This document shows, piece after piece, positions 18,758-28,261 of a stretch of 64,000 nucleotides of DNA. A program made the position numbers and the translations under genes. Below the pieces are notes generated by a model. That model did not search any database. It was not told the DNA's origin and saw only the letters and a program-made list of their open reading frames with translations. Source of the stretch: Pseudomonas sp. HAR-UPW-AIA-41 (GTDB lineage: Bacteria > Pseudomonadota > Gammaproteobacteria > Pseudomonadales > Pseudomonadaceae); NCBI RefSeq assembly GCF_002304225.1, contig NZ_NSLB01000002.1, positions 496,001 through 560,000 on the forward strand. The letters run 5' to 3'. Numbering within the stretch: the first letter of the stretch is position 1; every line of letters starts with the position of its first letter.

Positions 18758-21700
18758 TCAGCGCTCCACTTCCTTGACCCGGAACCACGCCGCATAGAGC
18801 GCCGGCAGGAACAGCAGGGTCAGTGCAGTAGCGACGATCAGGCCACCCATGATGGCCACTGCCATCGGGCCGAAGAACACGCTGCGCGACAGCGGGATCA
18901 TCGCCAGCACGGCGGCCAGAGCGGTCAGCACGATCGGGCGGAAACGCCGCACGGTGGCTTCGATGATGGCGTGCCAGCGATCCAGACCGCTGGCGATATC
19001 CTGCTCGATCTGGTCGACCAGAATCACCGAGTTGCGCATGATCATCCCCGCCAGGGCGATGGTGCCGAGCATGGCCACAAAGCCGAACGGCTGCTGGAAC
19101 ACCAGGAGGAACAGGGTCACGCCGATCAGGCCCAGCGGCGCGGTGACGAACACCATGGCCGTGCGCGAGAAGCTCTTGAGCTGCAGCATCAGCAGCGTCA
19201 GCACCACCACGATGAACAGCGGTACACCGGCATTGACGGATTTCTGTCCACGCGACGAATCCTCCACGGTGCCGCCGACGTCCAGCAGGTAGCCATCCGG
19301 CAGCTGGGCGCGGATCGGCTCTAGGGTCGGCATGATCTGCTGCACCACACTGGCCGGCAGCGCCTTGTCGTAGATATCGGCGCGCACCGTCACATTGGGC
19401 AGACGATTGCGGTGCCAGATGATGCCTTCCTCGAAGCCGTACTCGAGAGTGGCCACCTGCGACAGCGCCACACTCTTGCCGTTATCGGTCGGCACCGCCA
19501 GGCTCGGCAGCAGGCCCAGCTCCTGACGCTCGCGCACGGTGCCGCGCAACTGGATGTCGATCAGTTCGTTACCTTCACGGAACTGGCTGACCACCTGACC
19601 GGAAAGCGAGCTCTGCAGGAACTGCGACAGGTTGGCGGTGCTCACGCCCAGGGCGCGGGCACGGTCCTGATCGATGTTCAGACGCACCACCTTGCTCGGC
19701 TCTTCCCAGTCCAGGTGCACGTTCACCACATGAGGGTTGTCACGCACCTTGTCGGCCACCTGACGGGCCAGCGCGCGGACTTCATCGATGTGCTCGCCGG
19801 ACACACGGAACTGCACCGGATAGCCCACGGGCGGGCCGTTCTCCAGACGCGACACCCGCGAACGCAAGCTCGGGAACTGCTCGCCCATCACGCCGATCAG
19901 CCACTCGCGCACCGCTTCACGGTCCTTGATGCTCTTGGTCAGCACCACGAACTGGGCAAAGCTGGCGGCCGGCAACTGCTGGTCTAGCGGCAGGTAGAAG
20001 CGCGGCGAACCGGTTCCCACGTAGGCCACGTAGTTGTCGATACCCTCATGCTCCTGGAGCATTTTCTCCAGGCGCGCCACCTGAGCCTCGGTGGCCTTGA
20101 GCGAGGCGCCCTCATTGAGTTTGAGGTCGACCATGATCTCCAGACGCCCGGAAGCCGGGAAGAACTGTTGCGGCACGAAGCGGAACAGCAGCACCGAGGC
20201 AATGAAAGCCCCCACGGTGAGCATGATCACCAGACGGCGACGGCGCACGCACCACTCCACGACCTCGCGCACGCGGCGGTAGAACGGCGTGCCGTAAGGG
20301 TCCTGACCATGACCGTGCTTGGCCGCGTGCAGCTTGGCCAGATCCGGCAGCAGGCGGTCCCCCAGATAGGGAACGAAGACCACGGCAGCGATCCACGACA
20401 CCACCAGGGCAATGGTCACTACCTGGAAGATCGAGCGGGTGTACTCGCCGGTGCCGGACTGCGCGGTGGCAATCGGCAGGAAGCCGGCGGCGGTAATCAG
20501 GGTGCCGGTGAGCATGGGGAAGGCCGTGCTGGTCCAGGCATAACTGGCCGCCTTGAGGCGGTCGTAGCCCTGCTCCATCTTGATTGCCATCATCTCCACG
20601 GCAATGATCGCGTCGTCCACCAGCAGGCCCAGCGCCAGCACCAGCGCGCCCAGGGATATCTTGTGCAGACCGATGCCGAAGTAATGCATGGCGGCAAAAG
20701 TCATCGCCAGCACCAGCGGAATCGACAGCGCCACCACCAGACCGGTGCGCATGCCCAGGGAGAAGAAGCTCACCAGCAGCACGATGATCAGGGCTTCAGT
20801 GAGCACGCGGACAAACTCGCCAACACCGGTTTTCACCGCCGCCGGCTGGTCGGAAACCTTGCGCAGCTGCAGACCGGCCGGCAGGTTTTCCTGCAGGCGG
20901 GCGAACTCGGCTTCCAGGGCTTCACCCAGCACCAGAATGTCGCCGCCGGTCTTCATCGACACGGCAATGCCGATGGCATCCTGGCCCATGAAGCGCATGC
21001 GCGGCGCGGGCGGATCGTTGAAGCTGCGGCTCACCTCGGCCACATCGGCCAGACGGAAGGTGCGGTCACCGACGCGGATGGGGAACTCGCGGATTTCCTC
21101 GACGGTCTTGAAGCTGCCACTCACCCGCAGCCGCACGCGGTCCGAGGGAGTTTCGAAGAAGCCGGCAGACGCCACCGCGTTCTGCTCCTCCAGCGCCTTC
21201 TGCACCGCCGCCATGGGCAGACCGAGAGTGGCCGCCTTGACGTTGGACAGCTCGATCCACACCTTCTCGTCCTGCAAGCCAATCAGCTCGACCTTGCCGA
21301 CGTCCTTGACCCGCTGCAGCTGCAGCTGCACCCGGTCGGCGTAGTCCTTCATCACCGCATAGTCGAAACCTTCGCCGGTGAGAGCGTAGATATTGCCGAA
21401 GGTGGTGCCGAATTCGTCATTGAAGAACGGCCCCTGGATACCCTGAGGCAAGGTATGGCGGATGTCGCTGACCTTCTTGCGCACCTGATACCAGAGGTCC
21501 GGAATCTCGTTGGAGTGCATCGAGTCACGGGCGATGAAGGTCACCTGGGACTCACCCGGACGGGAGAAGGAGACGATCTTGTCGAAGTCGCCGGTCTCCA
21601 TCAGCTTCTTCTCGATGCGTTCGGTGATCTGCCGCGAGACTTCCTCGGCACTGGCGCCCGGCCAGTTGGTCTTGATCACCATGGCCTTGAAGGTAAAGGG

Positions 21701-21820
21701 CGGGTCTTCGCTCTGGCCCAGCTTGGTATAGGAAATGGCCCCGATGATGCCCAGGAGGATCATGAGGTACAGGACGATCTGGCGGTTTTTGAGCGCCCAG
21801 GCGGAAAGGTTGAAGCCCAC
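18758..21820 (-). CDS. mexK: MexK-type RND efflux transporter
   Basis: 1020-residue inner-membrane proton-driven pump of the HAE1/RND family. It has an N-terminal span (about 11-31), a large periplasmic loop, a cluster of spans including the proton-relay pair DD in LVDDAIIAVEM, and a repeated second half. MexK normally works with MexJ and an outer-membrane channel encoded elsewhere (OprM or OpmH in P. aeruginosa); no channel gene is present here. It is 5 bases downstream of mexJ, forming a two-gene operon, with the TetR repressor mexL divergent. The identification rests on family plus this exact arrangement. Confidence 0.9.
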   Translation of the reverse strand: MGFNLSAWALKNRQIVLYLMILLGIIGAISYTKLGQSEDPPFTFKAMVIKTNWPGASAEEVSRQITERIEKKLMETGDFDKIVSFSRPGESQVTFIARDSMHSNEIPDLWYQVRKKVSDIRHTLPQGIQGPFFNDEFGTTFGNIYALTGEGFDYAVMKDYADRVQLQLQRVKDVGKVELIGLQDEKVWIELSNVKAATLGLPMAAVQKALEEQNAVASAGFFETPSDRVRLRVSGSFKTVEEIREFPIRVGDRTFRLADVAEVSRSFNDPPAPRMRFMGQDAIGIAVSMKTGGDILVLGEALEAEFARLQENLPAGLQLRKVSDQPAAVKTGVGEFVRVLTEALIIVLLVSFFSLGMRTGLVVALSIPLVLAMTFAAMHYFGIGLHKISLGALVLALGLLVDDAIIAVEMMAIKMEQGYDRLKAASYAWTSTAFPMLTGTLITAAGFLPIATAQSGTGEYTRSIFQVVTIALVVSWIAAVVFVPYLGDRLLPDLAKLHAAKHGHGQDPYGTPFYRRVREVVEWCVRRRRLVIMLTVGAFIASVLLFRFVPQQFFPASGRLEIMVDLKLNEGASLKATEAQVARLEKMLQEHEGIDNYVAYVGTGSPRFYLPLDQQLPAASFAQFVVLTKSIKDREAVREWLIGVMGEQFPSLRSRVSRLENGPPVGYPVQFRVSGEHIDEVRALARQVADKVRDNPHVVNVHLDWEEPSKVVRLNIDQDRARALGVSTANLSQFLQSSLSGQVVSQFREGNELIDIQLRGTVRERQELGLLPSLAVPTDNGKSVALSQVATLEYGFEEGIIWHRNRLPNVTVRADIYDKALPASVVQQIMPTLEPIRAQLPDGYLLDVGGTVEDSSRGQKSVNAGVPLFIVVVLTLLMLQLKSFSRTAMVFVTAPLGLIGVTLFLLVFQQPFGFVAMLGTIALAGMIMRNSVILVDQIEQDIASGLDRWHAIIEATVRRFRPIVLTALAAVLAMIPLSRSVFFGPMAVAIMGGLIVATALTLLFLPALYAAWFRVKEVER

Positions 21821-21825
21821 GAGCC

Positions 21826-22929
21826 TTACTCCCCGGCAACCAGTTGGACGTTGCGGTTGTCGCGGTCAACCGGACGCACCTTCTGCCCTTCACGCAGCAC
21901 CTGGACACCGGCGGCGACCACCCAGTCGCCTGGGCTCAGACCTTCCAGCACCGGCACGCGCTCTTCGCCATAGGCTCCGACCTTCACCATCACGCGCTTG
22001 AGACTGGAGGTTTTCGGATCCACCACCCAGACGTAGGGCTGGCCCTTCTCGGCGGTCAGCGCCGACAGCGGCACCGACAGCGGCACATGTTCACCGGAGC
22101 GGATGAACACCCGCGCGCTCTGGCCCAGCTCGGCCGGTACCTTGGCCTCGCTGAAGGCGACACGGGCAGCGAAGGTCCGCGACAACGGGTCAGCGGCAGG
22201 CGACAGTTCACGAACCAGCCCAGCATAGCGCTTGCCCGGCTGCGACCAGAGTTCAACCGCTACCACCTGGCCGATCTTGAAGCGCTCGATGGCATGCTCC
22301 GGCAGGCTGATCACCACCTCGCGGTCACCATCGGCGGCCAGGGTGAACACCTGCTGACCGGCAGCCACTACCTGACCGACCTCGGCCTTGCGAGCAGCAA
22401 TCACGCCATTCTGCGAGGCGCGCAGCACGGCATAACCGGCCTGATTACTGGCAACGTTGTATTCGGCCCTGACCTGCTTTAGGCGTGCCTCGCCGGCGCG
22501 GTAGAGGTTTTCGGCATTGTCATACTGCGAGCGGCTGACCATCTGCCGGGCCAGCAGCGTCTTGTAACGGTCGCGCTCGGCACGCACCAGTTGCAGGTTG
22601 GCCTCAGCGGCGGCGACCTGCGCACGGATGGCCTCCAGCTGCAGACGGACGTCCTCGGGGTCCAGCTCGGCCAGCGGCTGGTCCTTCTTCACGCGCTCGC
22701 CCACTTCGACCAGACGCTTGCTGATCTTGCCGGCAATGCGGAAAGCCAGTTCCGGCTCCAGCCGCGCACGCACCTCGCCCGGGTAGGTGTCCACCGCATC
22801 CCCTGCCGGAATCGGCTGCACCACCAGCGCCGGACGTGCAGGGGGCTCGACTTTATCGCCGCCGCCACAGGCGGTCAGACTGGCAATCAGGAGAAACGGC
22901 AGGGCAACAGGCAAGGCTCGACGCAACAT
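21826..22929 (-). CDS. mexJ: MexJ-type periplasmic adaptor lipoprotein
   Basis: 367-residue RND membrane-fusion protein. The lipoprotein signal ends at the lipobox SLTACGGG. The core shows the lipoyl half-motif (VEVGERVKKDQPLAELDPED), a helical hairpin (about residues 100-165) that would contact the outer-membrane channel, and the C-terminal beta-barrel (ELGQSARVFIRSGE). The frame is open to 23103, through the intergenic region and into mexL, so I chose ATG 22929, which starts the signal peptide. Its promoter must lie in 22930-23021, shared with mexL. Confidence 0.9.
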   Translation of the reverse strand: MLRRALPVALPFLLIASLTACGGGDKVEPPARPALVVQPIPAGDAVDTYPGEVRARLEPELAFRIAGKISKRLVEVGERVKKDQPLAELDPEDVRLQLEAIRAQVAAAEANLQLVRAERDRYKTLLARQMVSRSQYDNAENLYRAGEARLKQVRAEYNVASNQAGYAVLRASQNGVIAARKAEVGQVVAAGQQVFTLAADGDREVVISLPEHAIERFKIGQVVAVELWSQPGKRYAGLVRELSPAADPLSRTFAARVAFSEAKVPAELGQSARVFIRSGEHVPLSVPLSALTAEKGQPYVWVVDPKTSSLKRVMVKVGAYGEERVPVLEGLSPGDWVVAAGVQVLREGQKVRPVDRDNRNVQLVAGE

Positions 22930-22963
22930 GATGGTGACCTTTTCACAAACAAGGTTTTGAATA

Positions 22964-22983
22964 TTTATACTGCCGGGTATAGT
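22964..22983. promoter_or_regulatory. Divergent mexJ/mexL promoter region with candidate MexL operator
   Basis: Inverted repeat TATAC-N6-GTATA at 22966-22981. Its left arm overlaps a leftward -10 (TATAAA on the minus strand, 22969-22964), and its right arm overlaps a rightward -10 (TATAGT, 22978-22983). A dimeric repressor bound here would cover both -10 boxes. The -35 boxes are weak (TTTTGA at 22955-22960 for mexL). Assignment to MexL is inference from position. Confidence 0.5.
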
Positions 22984-23021
22984 AAAAATAGCAAACTCAC
23001 CAGTCCAGTATTTCCTAGAAA

Positions 23022-23663
23022 ATGTCTGACAAAAGATTGCCGAGTACCGGCCCGGGTCGTCCGAAGGATCAAGCCAAGCGATTGGCCATCCTCGAAGCGG
23101 CAAAAACCCTGTTCATGCGCAATGGCTATGAAGGCAGCAGTATGGACGCCATCGCCGCTGAAGCCGGGGTTTCCAAGCTGACGGTGTACAACCACTTCAC
23201 CGACAAGGAGACGCTGTTCTCGGCCGCGGTGAAGTCCAAGTGCGAGGAGCAGCTGCCCGAGCTGTTCTTCGACCTGCCGGACGGCGCGTCACTGGAAAAG
23301 GTGCTGCTGAATATCGGTCGCGGCTTCGTACAGCTGGTCAACAGCCGCGAATCCATCGAGCTGCTGCGGGTCATGGTGACCCTGGCCACCACCGACCCGA
23401 CTCTCGGCCAGCTGTTCTTCAACGCCGGCCCGCAGCGCGTGCTGCATGAACTCGAAGGCCTGCTGCGCAAGGCCGACAGTCAGGGCAAGTTGCGCATCGA
23501 CAACCCACACAACGCCGCCGAGCACTTCCTCAGCCTGCTCAAGGGCGGCTGCAATTTCCGCCTGCTGGTGGGCTGCTGCAACGCACCGACCGCCGAGGAA
23601 GAGGCCAGCCATGTGGCCGAGGTTGTGCAGCTGTTCCTGCGCGCTTACCGCACCGGCCCCTGA
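23022..23663 (+). CDS. mexL: MexL-type TetR-family repressor
   Basis: 213-residue TetR regulator. The N-terminal DNA-binding domain (about 20-65) contains AILEAAKTLFMRNGYEGSSM and the recognition-helix stretch VSKLTVYNHF, followed by a helical ligand-binding and dimerisation domain. P. aeruginosa MexL has about the same length and represses mexJK from the same divergent position, so this gene probably controls mexJ-mexK and itself through the palindrome at 22966-22981. The start at 23022 (MSDKRLPSTGPGRPKD) gives the usual basic N-terminal arm. Confidence 0.88.
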   Translation: MSDKRLPSTGPGRPKDQAKRLAILEAAKTLFMRNGYEGSSMDAIAAEAGVSKLTVYNHFTDKETLFSAAVKSKCEEQLPELFFDLPDGASLEKVLLNIGRGFVQLVNSRESIELLRVMVTLATTDPTLGQLFFNAGPQRVLHELEGLLRKADSQGKLRIDNPHNAAEHFLSLLKGGCNFRLLVGCCNAPTAEEEASHVAEVVQLFLRAYRTGP

Positions 23664-24443
23664 TCAGGCCTTGAGCGCCTTCTTCGGGTAGATGTCGTAA
23701 CGACTGGATTTACCCTCCAGCACATAGCCCGGCTTGCTGCCTTCGATGGCCGGCGCCTTGCGCGGGCGCTTGACCACCACCCGGTGGCTGGCCAGTTGCA
23801 GGGCGGCCGACAGTAACTCCGGGGCATCCAGATCATCACCGACAAAGGGCCGGAACAGGCGCATCTCCTTCTTCACCAGCGCGCTCTTGTCGCGATGGGG
23901 AAACATGGGGTCAAGGTAGATCACCTGCGGCGCCTCGCCCTGCCACTGCTGCATCAGCGCGATGGCATTGCCGCACAACAGGCGCATGCGCGCGGCAATC
24001 GGCGCCACCTCGGCATCACGCTGAGCGCGGGCCAGGCCGTCTTCGAGCAGGGCGGCGATCAGCGGTTGGCGCTCGATCAGAGTCATCTCGCAGCCCAGAC
24101 TGGCCAGCACGAAGGCATCGCGACCGAGACCGGCCGTGGCATCCAGCACCGCCGGCCGCACACCGGACTGCACCCCCACGGCCTTGGCGATCATCTGCCC
24201 ACTGCCACCGCCAAACTGGCGCCGGTGTGCCACCGCGCCCTCGACAAAGTCCACCCGTACCGGACCCGGCGCCCCAGGGCCGAGTTCCAGTAGCTGCAGG
24301 CCGGCCTCGCCCAGCTGCAGGGCGAAATCGGCCTCGCCCTGCAGTCTCAGCCCCAGGCGCAGCGCCCATTGCCGGGCCGCCTGATCGTGCTGGGGCGCCA
24401 GGGAATCCATGCGCAGCGAAGCCGCCTGCCGTTCGTCGCTCAT
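23664..24443 (-). CDS. rsmJ: RsmJ, 16S rRNA (guanine1516-N2)-methyltransferase
   Basis: About 259 residues. SAM-dependent methyltransferase of the RsmJ (YhiQ) family, which modifies G1516 of 16S rRNA. Family motifs are [17 protein letters not shown], the SAM loop [15 protein letters not shown], and the catalytic [18 protein letters not shown]. Its 3' end abuts the mexL stop convergently with no gap. The start is uncertain: ATGs at 24443, 24452 and 24467 are in frame; I chose 24443, which has GGCAGAG just upstream. It diverges from the calcium-loop protein gene. Confidence 0.9.
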   Translation of the reverse strand: MSDERQAASLRMDSLAPQHDQAARQWALRLGLRLQGEADFALQLGEAGLQLLELGPGAPGPVRVDFVEGAVAHRRQFGGGSGQMIAKAVGVQSGVRPAVLDATAGLGRDAFVLASLGCEMTLIERQPLIAALLEDGLARAQRDAEVAPIAARMRLLCGNAIALMQQWQGEAPQVIYLDPMFPHRDKSALVKKEMRLFRPFVGDDLDAPELLSAALQLASHRVVVKRPRKAPAIEGSKPGYVLEGKSSRYDIYPKKALKA

Positions 24444-24542
24444 CTCTGCCATCTGCTCAAAAAACACTCAAAAAAAGCCATGCCCAGCCGATGACCAGAC
24501 CAATGCGGCGCAATTGTGCCAGAGCCACCAGCAGGACACGCC

Positions 24543-25319
24543 ATGTTTGATGTCACTCACGCCCCGCGCAGCACCCAGGCAAGTCCGGCGCGCGACCTGC
24601 AGAGCAGCCTGGATCAGGCCGTTGCCGAATCTATCGACTACCAGATCTTGCGCCGTACCCTGATGCCGGATGCCGAGCCGGTGGAGCCCGTCGCCGTCGA
24701 AAGCGCCGAGGCGGCCAGCGTCAGTCTGGACGGAGAACTGCCGGCCGCCGCCACCGAGGCAGTGGTGCGGGCAGAACAAACCCTGGAGCAACGCTCTCTG
24801 GAGCTGAATGTCAGCAGCGAGCCGCCCAAGCAGAGCGACCCGCTGGTGCTCGACCTGGCCAGCAACGGCCTGCGCACCCGTGGTCTTCTGGACGCTGTGA
24901 GCTTCGATCTGGATGCCGATGGACGCCGCGATCGGATCAGCGCCCCGGCTGGCGACGATGCCCTGCTCGCCCTCGACCGCAATGGCAACGGCCGCATCGA
25001 CGACGGCCGCGAGCTGTTCGGTGACCAGAACGGCGCCGCCAACGGCTTTGCCGAACTGGCCCGCTACGACGACAACCGCGACGGCCAGATCGACCAACTG
25101 GATGCGGTGTTCAGCCGCCTCAGCCTGCTGCGTTTCAGCCAGGGCGGCCAACAGCAGCAGATCAGTCTGCAACAGGCGGGGGTCAGCAGTATCAGCCTGA
25201 ACAGCCGCGACACCGACCTGGCGCTGGGCGCCTACGACCGCATCGCCCAACTGGGCAGTTTCAATTTCAGCGACGGCCGCCAGGGGCTGGCTGCCGACCT
25301 GTTGCTGGCCCAGCGCTAG
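24543..25319 (+). CDS. Hypothetical protein with calcium-binding DxDxDG loops
   Basis: 258 residues without a recognisable signal peptide or membrane span. The first 100 residues are acidic and low in order; the next part begins DPLVLDLASNGLRTRGL and contains three DxDxDG-type loops: about 122-130 (DLDADGRRD), 145-157 (DRNGNGRIDDGRE) and 176-187 (DDNRDGQIDQLD). The second, with ELFGD after it, is a hallmark of the C-terminal parts of RTX/VCBS-type secreted proteins, here freestanding. Calcium binding is inferred. ATG 24543 has AGGA upstream; GTG 24516 is an alternative. Its neighbours (rsmJ, DUF72) do not indicate a role. Confidence 0.72.
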   Translation: MFDVTHAPRSTQASPARDLQSSLDQAVAESIDYQILRRTLMPDAEPVEPVAVESAEAASVSLDGELPAAATEAVVRAEQTLEQRSLELNVSSEPPKQSDPLVLDLASNGLRTRGLLDAVSFDLDADGRRDRISAPAGDDALLALDRNGNGRIDDGRELFGDQNGAANGFAELARYDDNRDGQIDQLDAVFSRLSLLRFSQGGQQQQISLQQAGVSSISLNSRDTDLALGAYDRIAQLGSFNFSDGRQGLAADLLLAQR

Positions 25320-25337
25320 CAGGCACTTAGCCGACGG

Positions 25338-26195
25338 CTATAGCAGCGCCAGCTGATCTTGCCGCGCTCCCGGCAGCTCGGGCAAATCCACCAGGCCCGG
25401 CAAGCGCTGCTGCAGCTGCCGATGAAACAGGCAGGCCAGTTCCGGGGCGCGGTGGTTATCCGGGGTATGCAGGAACACGTGTGGCTGCTTGTCCGCCTCT
25501 ATCCACTGCGCGACCTTGTCCAGCCAGGGCTGCAGAAACGGCAGACTGGCCTCCAGCAGCGGATGGCCGATGAAGCGCAACTGGGGGAACTCGCTGAATG
25601 CCGCCGGGCGCAGCGGCAGGCGCGGCTTCTTGCTCTGGGCATGGCGGATGGCCGGACTGTCATCCGTGCAACTGAACAGCGCCCGTGAATCCAGACAGAT
25701 ACGCTCGACGCCGCGCTCCAGCAGCAGCCGGTTAAGCGCTCGCTCGGACTCGCCACGGTCGAAGAACTGCGCATGGCGCACCTCGACCGCCACCGGCCGG
25801 GCGCCCAGCTGCTCCAGCAAGTACGCCAGCTCGCTCAGACGTGAAGGACCGAAACTGGCCGGCAGTTGCAGCCACAACGGAGCCACCCGTTCGCCCAGCG
25901 GCGCAAGCAATTGCAGGAAATCGGCAAGAGCTGCGTCCTGCTCGAACAGGCTCAGGCTGTGACTGATCTCGCGCGGTAGCTTGGCGCAGAAATGAAAGTG
26001 CGCAGGCATCTGCCCGGCCCAGCGCGACAGGGTCGCCGGCGCCGGGCGGGCATAGAAGGTGGTGTTGCCCTCGACCGCATTGAAGACCTGACAGTAGGTC
26101 GCCAGGCTCGCCGCTGCCGGCATGTCGGCGGGATACAGCGAACCGCGCCAGGCGGCCTCGCTCCACGACGGGCAGCCAAGAAAATACGGCAGCAT
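25338..26195 (-). CDS. DUF72 (YecE-like) protein
   Basis: 285-residue TIM-barrel-like protein of the DUF72/YecE family: opening GCPSWSEAAWRGSLYP, then EGNTTFYARP, FCAKLPREISH, AVEVRHAQFF and HTPDNHRAPELA. The biochemical function of the family is unknown. Its start codon shares one base with the stop of the preceding 113-codon gene (TGATG), so the two are translationally coupled. Confidence 0.85.
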   Translation of the reverse strand: MLPYFLGCPSWSEAAWRGSLYPADMPAAASLATYCQVFNAVEGNTTFYARPAPATLSRWAGQMPAHFHFCAKLPREISHSLSLFEQDAALADFLQLLAPLGERVAPLWLQLPASFGPSRLSELAYLLEQLGARPVAVEVRHAQFFDRGESERALNRLLLERGVERICLDSRALFSCTDDSPAIRHAQSKKPRLPLRPAAFSEFPQLRFIGHPLLEASLPFLQPWLDKVAQWIEADKQPHVFLHTPDNHRAPELACLFHRQLQQRLPGLVDLPELPGARQDQLALL

Positions 26196-26536
26196 CAGGC
26201 GTACAGATCGAGCCCGAGCACTTCCGGCGCATCGGTATCGCGTACCAGATTGGCGGTGCTGGTGTAACTGGCCAGCGCCTGGCCTACCCGGCCGCCAACC
26301 GGCTGCTGGTAGGCATAAGCCTGGCTGCGCGCGGGCAGGTTCTCACTGCCGGCAGTGCTGGCCTGCACCTTACGGGGCTGCGGGAGTGCCTCGAAACCCT
26401 GACTGGCGGACGGACTGGCCGGTACATCGCCGCGCAGCTCCACCTCGCGCTGACTCTCGCGCAGGGCCGTACTCGCCGCCCCGGGACGGGGGCTGCGTTC
26501 GGCGCTGTAGCCTTGCAGTGGCGAGTCGATACGCAT
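26195..26536 (-). CDS. Small hypothetical protein coupled to the DUF72 gene
   Basis: 113 residues, rich in Ser, Ala, Pro and Gln, with low predicted order (RSPRPGAASTALRESQ, PASPSASQGFEALPQP) and a tail VRDTDAPEVLGLDLYA. No signal peptide, membrane span or recognised domain. The last base of its stop is the first base of the DUF72 start. Reality is supported by this coupling and by codon use; function is unknown. Confidence 0.65.
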   Translation of the reverse strand: MRIDSPLQGYSAERSPRPGAASTALRESQREVELRGDVPASPSASQGFEALPQPRKVQASTAGSENLPARSQAYAYQQPVGGRVGQALASYTSTANLVRDTDAPEVLGLDLYA

Positions 26537-26629
26537 GACGGTTATAACAACCTCGGGGTGGTCAGGAAAATCTAGTCAAGGCACGCACGACTGACAATCG
26601 GCAGATGACAGCCGGCCAACCTCACAGGC

Positions 26630-27313
26630 CTAGCGCGGCGCCTTGGGCGTCGCCACATTATCACGCAAGTAAACCGGCTGAGCCTGCTCGGCCGCCACCG
26701 CCTCGCCACGCCGCCAGGCCGGCAGTGCCAGCGCCAGCAGATCCTCGGCATGCGGCAGCAGAGCTGGTGCACTACCGGCCAGCCCTTGCGGCAGGCGACC
26801 GGCAAAGGTGCCCCAGCCGGTTCCGGCGGCAAACCAGTCAGCCGGCTGCGCCTGACGCGGCAGCTCGGCGCGCTCGGGAAGCAGTACCGCCTCAGTGCCA
26901 CACAGACGCATTTCCCCCTCATCCAGGGCGTAGCAGCCCCAGTAGACCTCATCCATCCGCGCATCGATGGCTACCGCCACGCGTTCAGCGCCCTGTTCGC
27001 GGTGGGCACGCTGCGCCAGTACAGCCAGATCGGAGATCGGCAGTACCGGACGCTCGAGGGCAAACGCCAGGCCCTGAACCACACCGATGGCAATGCGCAC
27101 GCCGGTGAAGGCACCCGGCCCGCGGCCGAAGGCGATGCCATCCAGCGCACTCAGGGCAACACCGGCCTCACCGAGCAGTTGCTGGATCATTGGCAGCAGG
27201 CGCTGGGCATGCAGGCGTGGAATCACCTCGTAATGGCTGTACACGCGCCCGTCATGCAACAGGGCAACGGAACAGGCTTCGGTGGCGGTATCCAGGGCCA
27301 GCAGAGTGGTCAT
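26630..27313 (-). CDS. tsaB: TsaB, t6A37 synthesis protein
   Basis: 227-residue ASKHA-fold pseudo-peptidase subunit. With TsaD and TsaE it transfers threonylcarbamoyl to A37 of ANN-decoding tRNAs. It starts LLALDTATEACSVALLHDG and has the family block GIAFGRGPGAFTGVRIAIGVVQGLAFA. Length matches E. coli TsaB (231). It lies downstream of adk on the same strand, but a hairpin terminator at 27408-27435 separates them. TcdA, which acts on the product of this pathway, is encoded at 2.3-3.1 kb. Confidence 0.94.
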   Translation of the reverse strand: MTTLLALDTATEACSVALLHDGRVYSHYEVIPRLHAQRLLPMIQQLLGEAGVALSALDGIAFGRGPGAFTGVRIAIGVVQGLAFALERPVLPISDLAVLAQRAHREQGAERVAVAIDARMDEVYWGCYALDEGEMRLCGTEAVLLPERAELPRQAQPADWFAAGTGWGTFAGRLPQGLAGSAPALLPHAEDLLALALPAWRRGEAVAAEQAQPVYLRDNVATPKAPR

Positions 27314-27407
27314 GTGAAAGTGCTCATATCGGGGCAGCGGCAGGGAAAGGCGCCGATTTTAACCCGGCAAGCCGGCTGTTTGGCGGGATTATCCGCCACG
27401 CGGAAAC

Positions 27408-27435
27408 GCCAACGGCCCGCAAGCGGGCCGTTGGC
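27408..27435 (-). terminator. Hairpin after adk
   Basis: Perfect 13-bp stem GCCAACGGCCCGC / GCGGGCCGTTGGC with an AA loop, 17 bases past the adk stop. No strong T-run follows on the minus strand (GTTTCC), so it may attenuate rather than fully terminate. Confidence 0.6.
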
Positions 27436-27451
27436 TGAAGCACGGGCGAAC

Positions 27452-28168
<717 letters not shown>

Positions 28169-28261
28169 TCAGCGGCGCATGTCGCATTGCTGAAAAAAGG
28201 TGACCACCATACACAGCACCCGGTGGCCAGACAAGCCGCCGAAAGTCGCATCTGTGCCAGC

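Noticed and set aside
20048..21973. 641-codon plus-strand frame opposite mexK
   Set aside because: Antisense shadow of mexK, whose identity is certain by motifs and locus context.
18758..23663. The efflux locus as an acquired resistance island
   Set aside because: Composition matches the surroundings, there are no mobile-element genes, and this mexL/mexJK arrangement is chromosomal in Pseudomonas.
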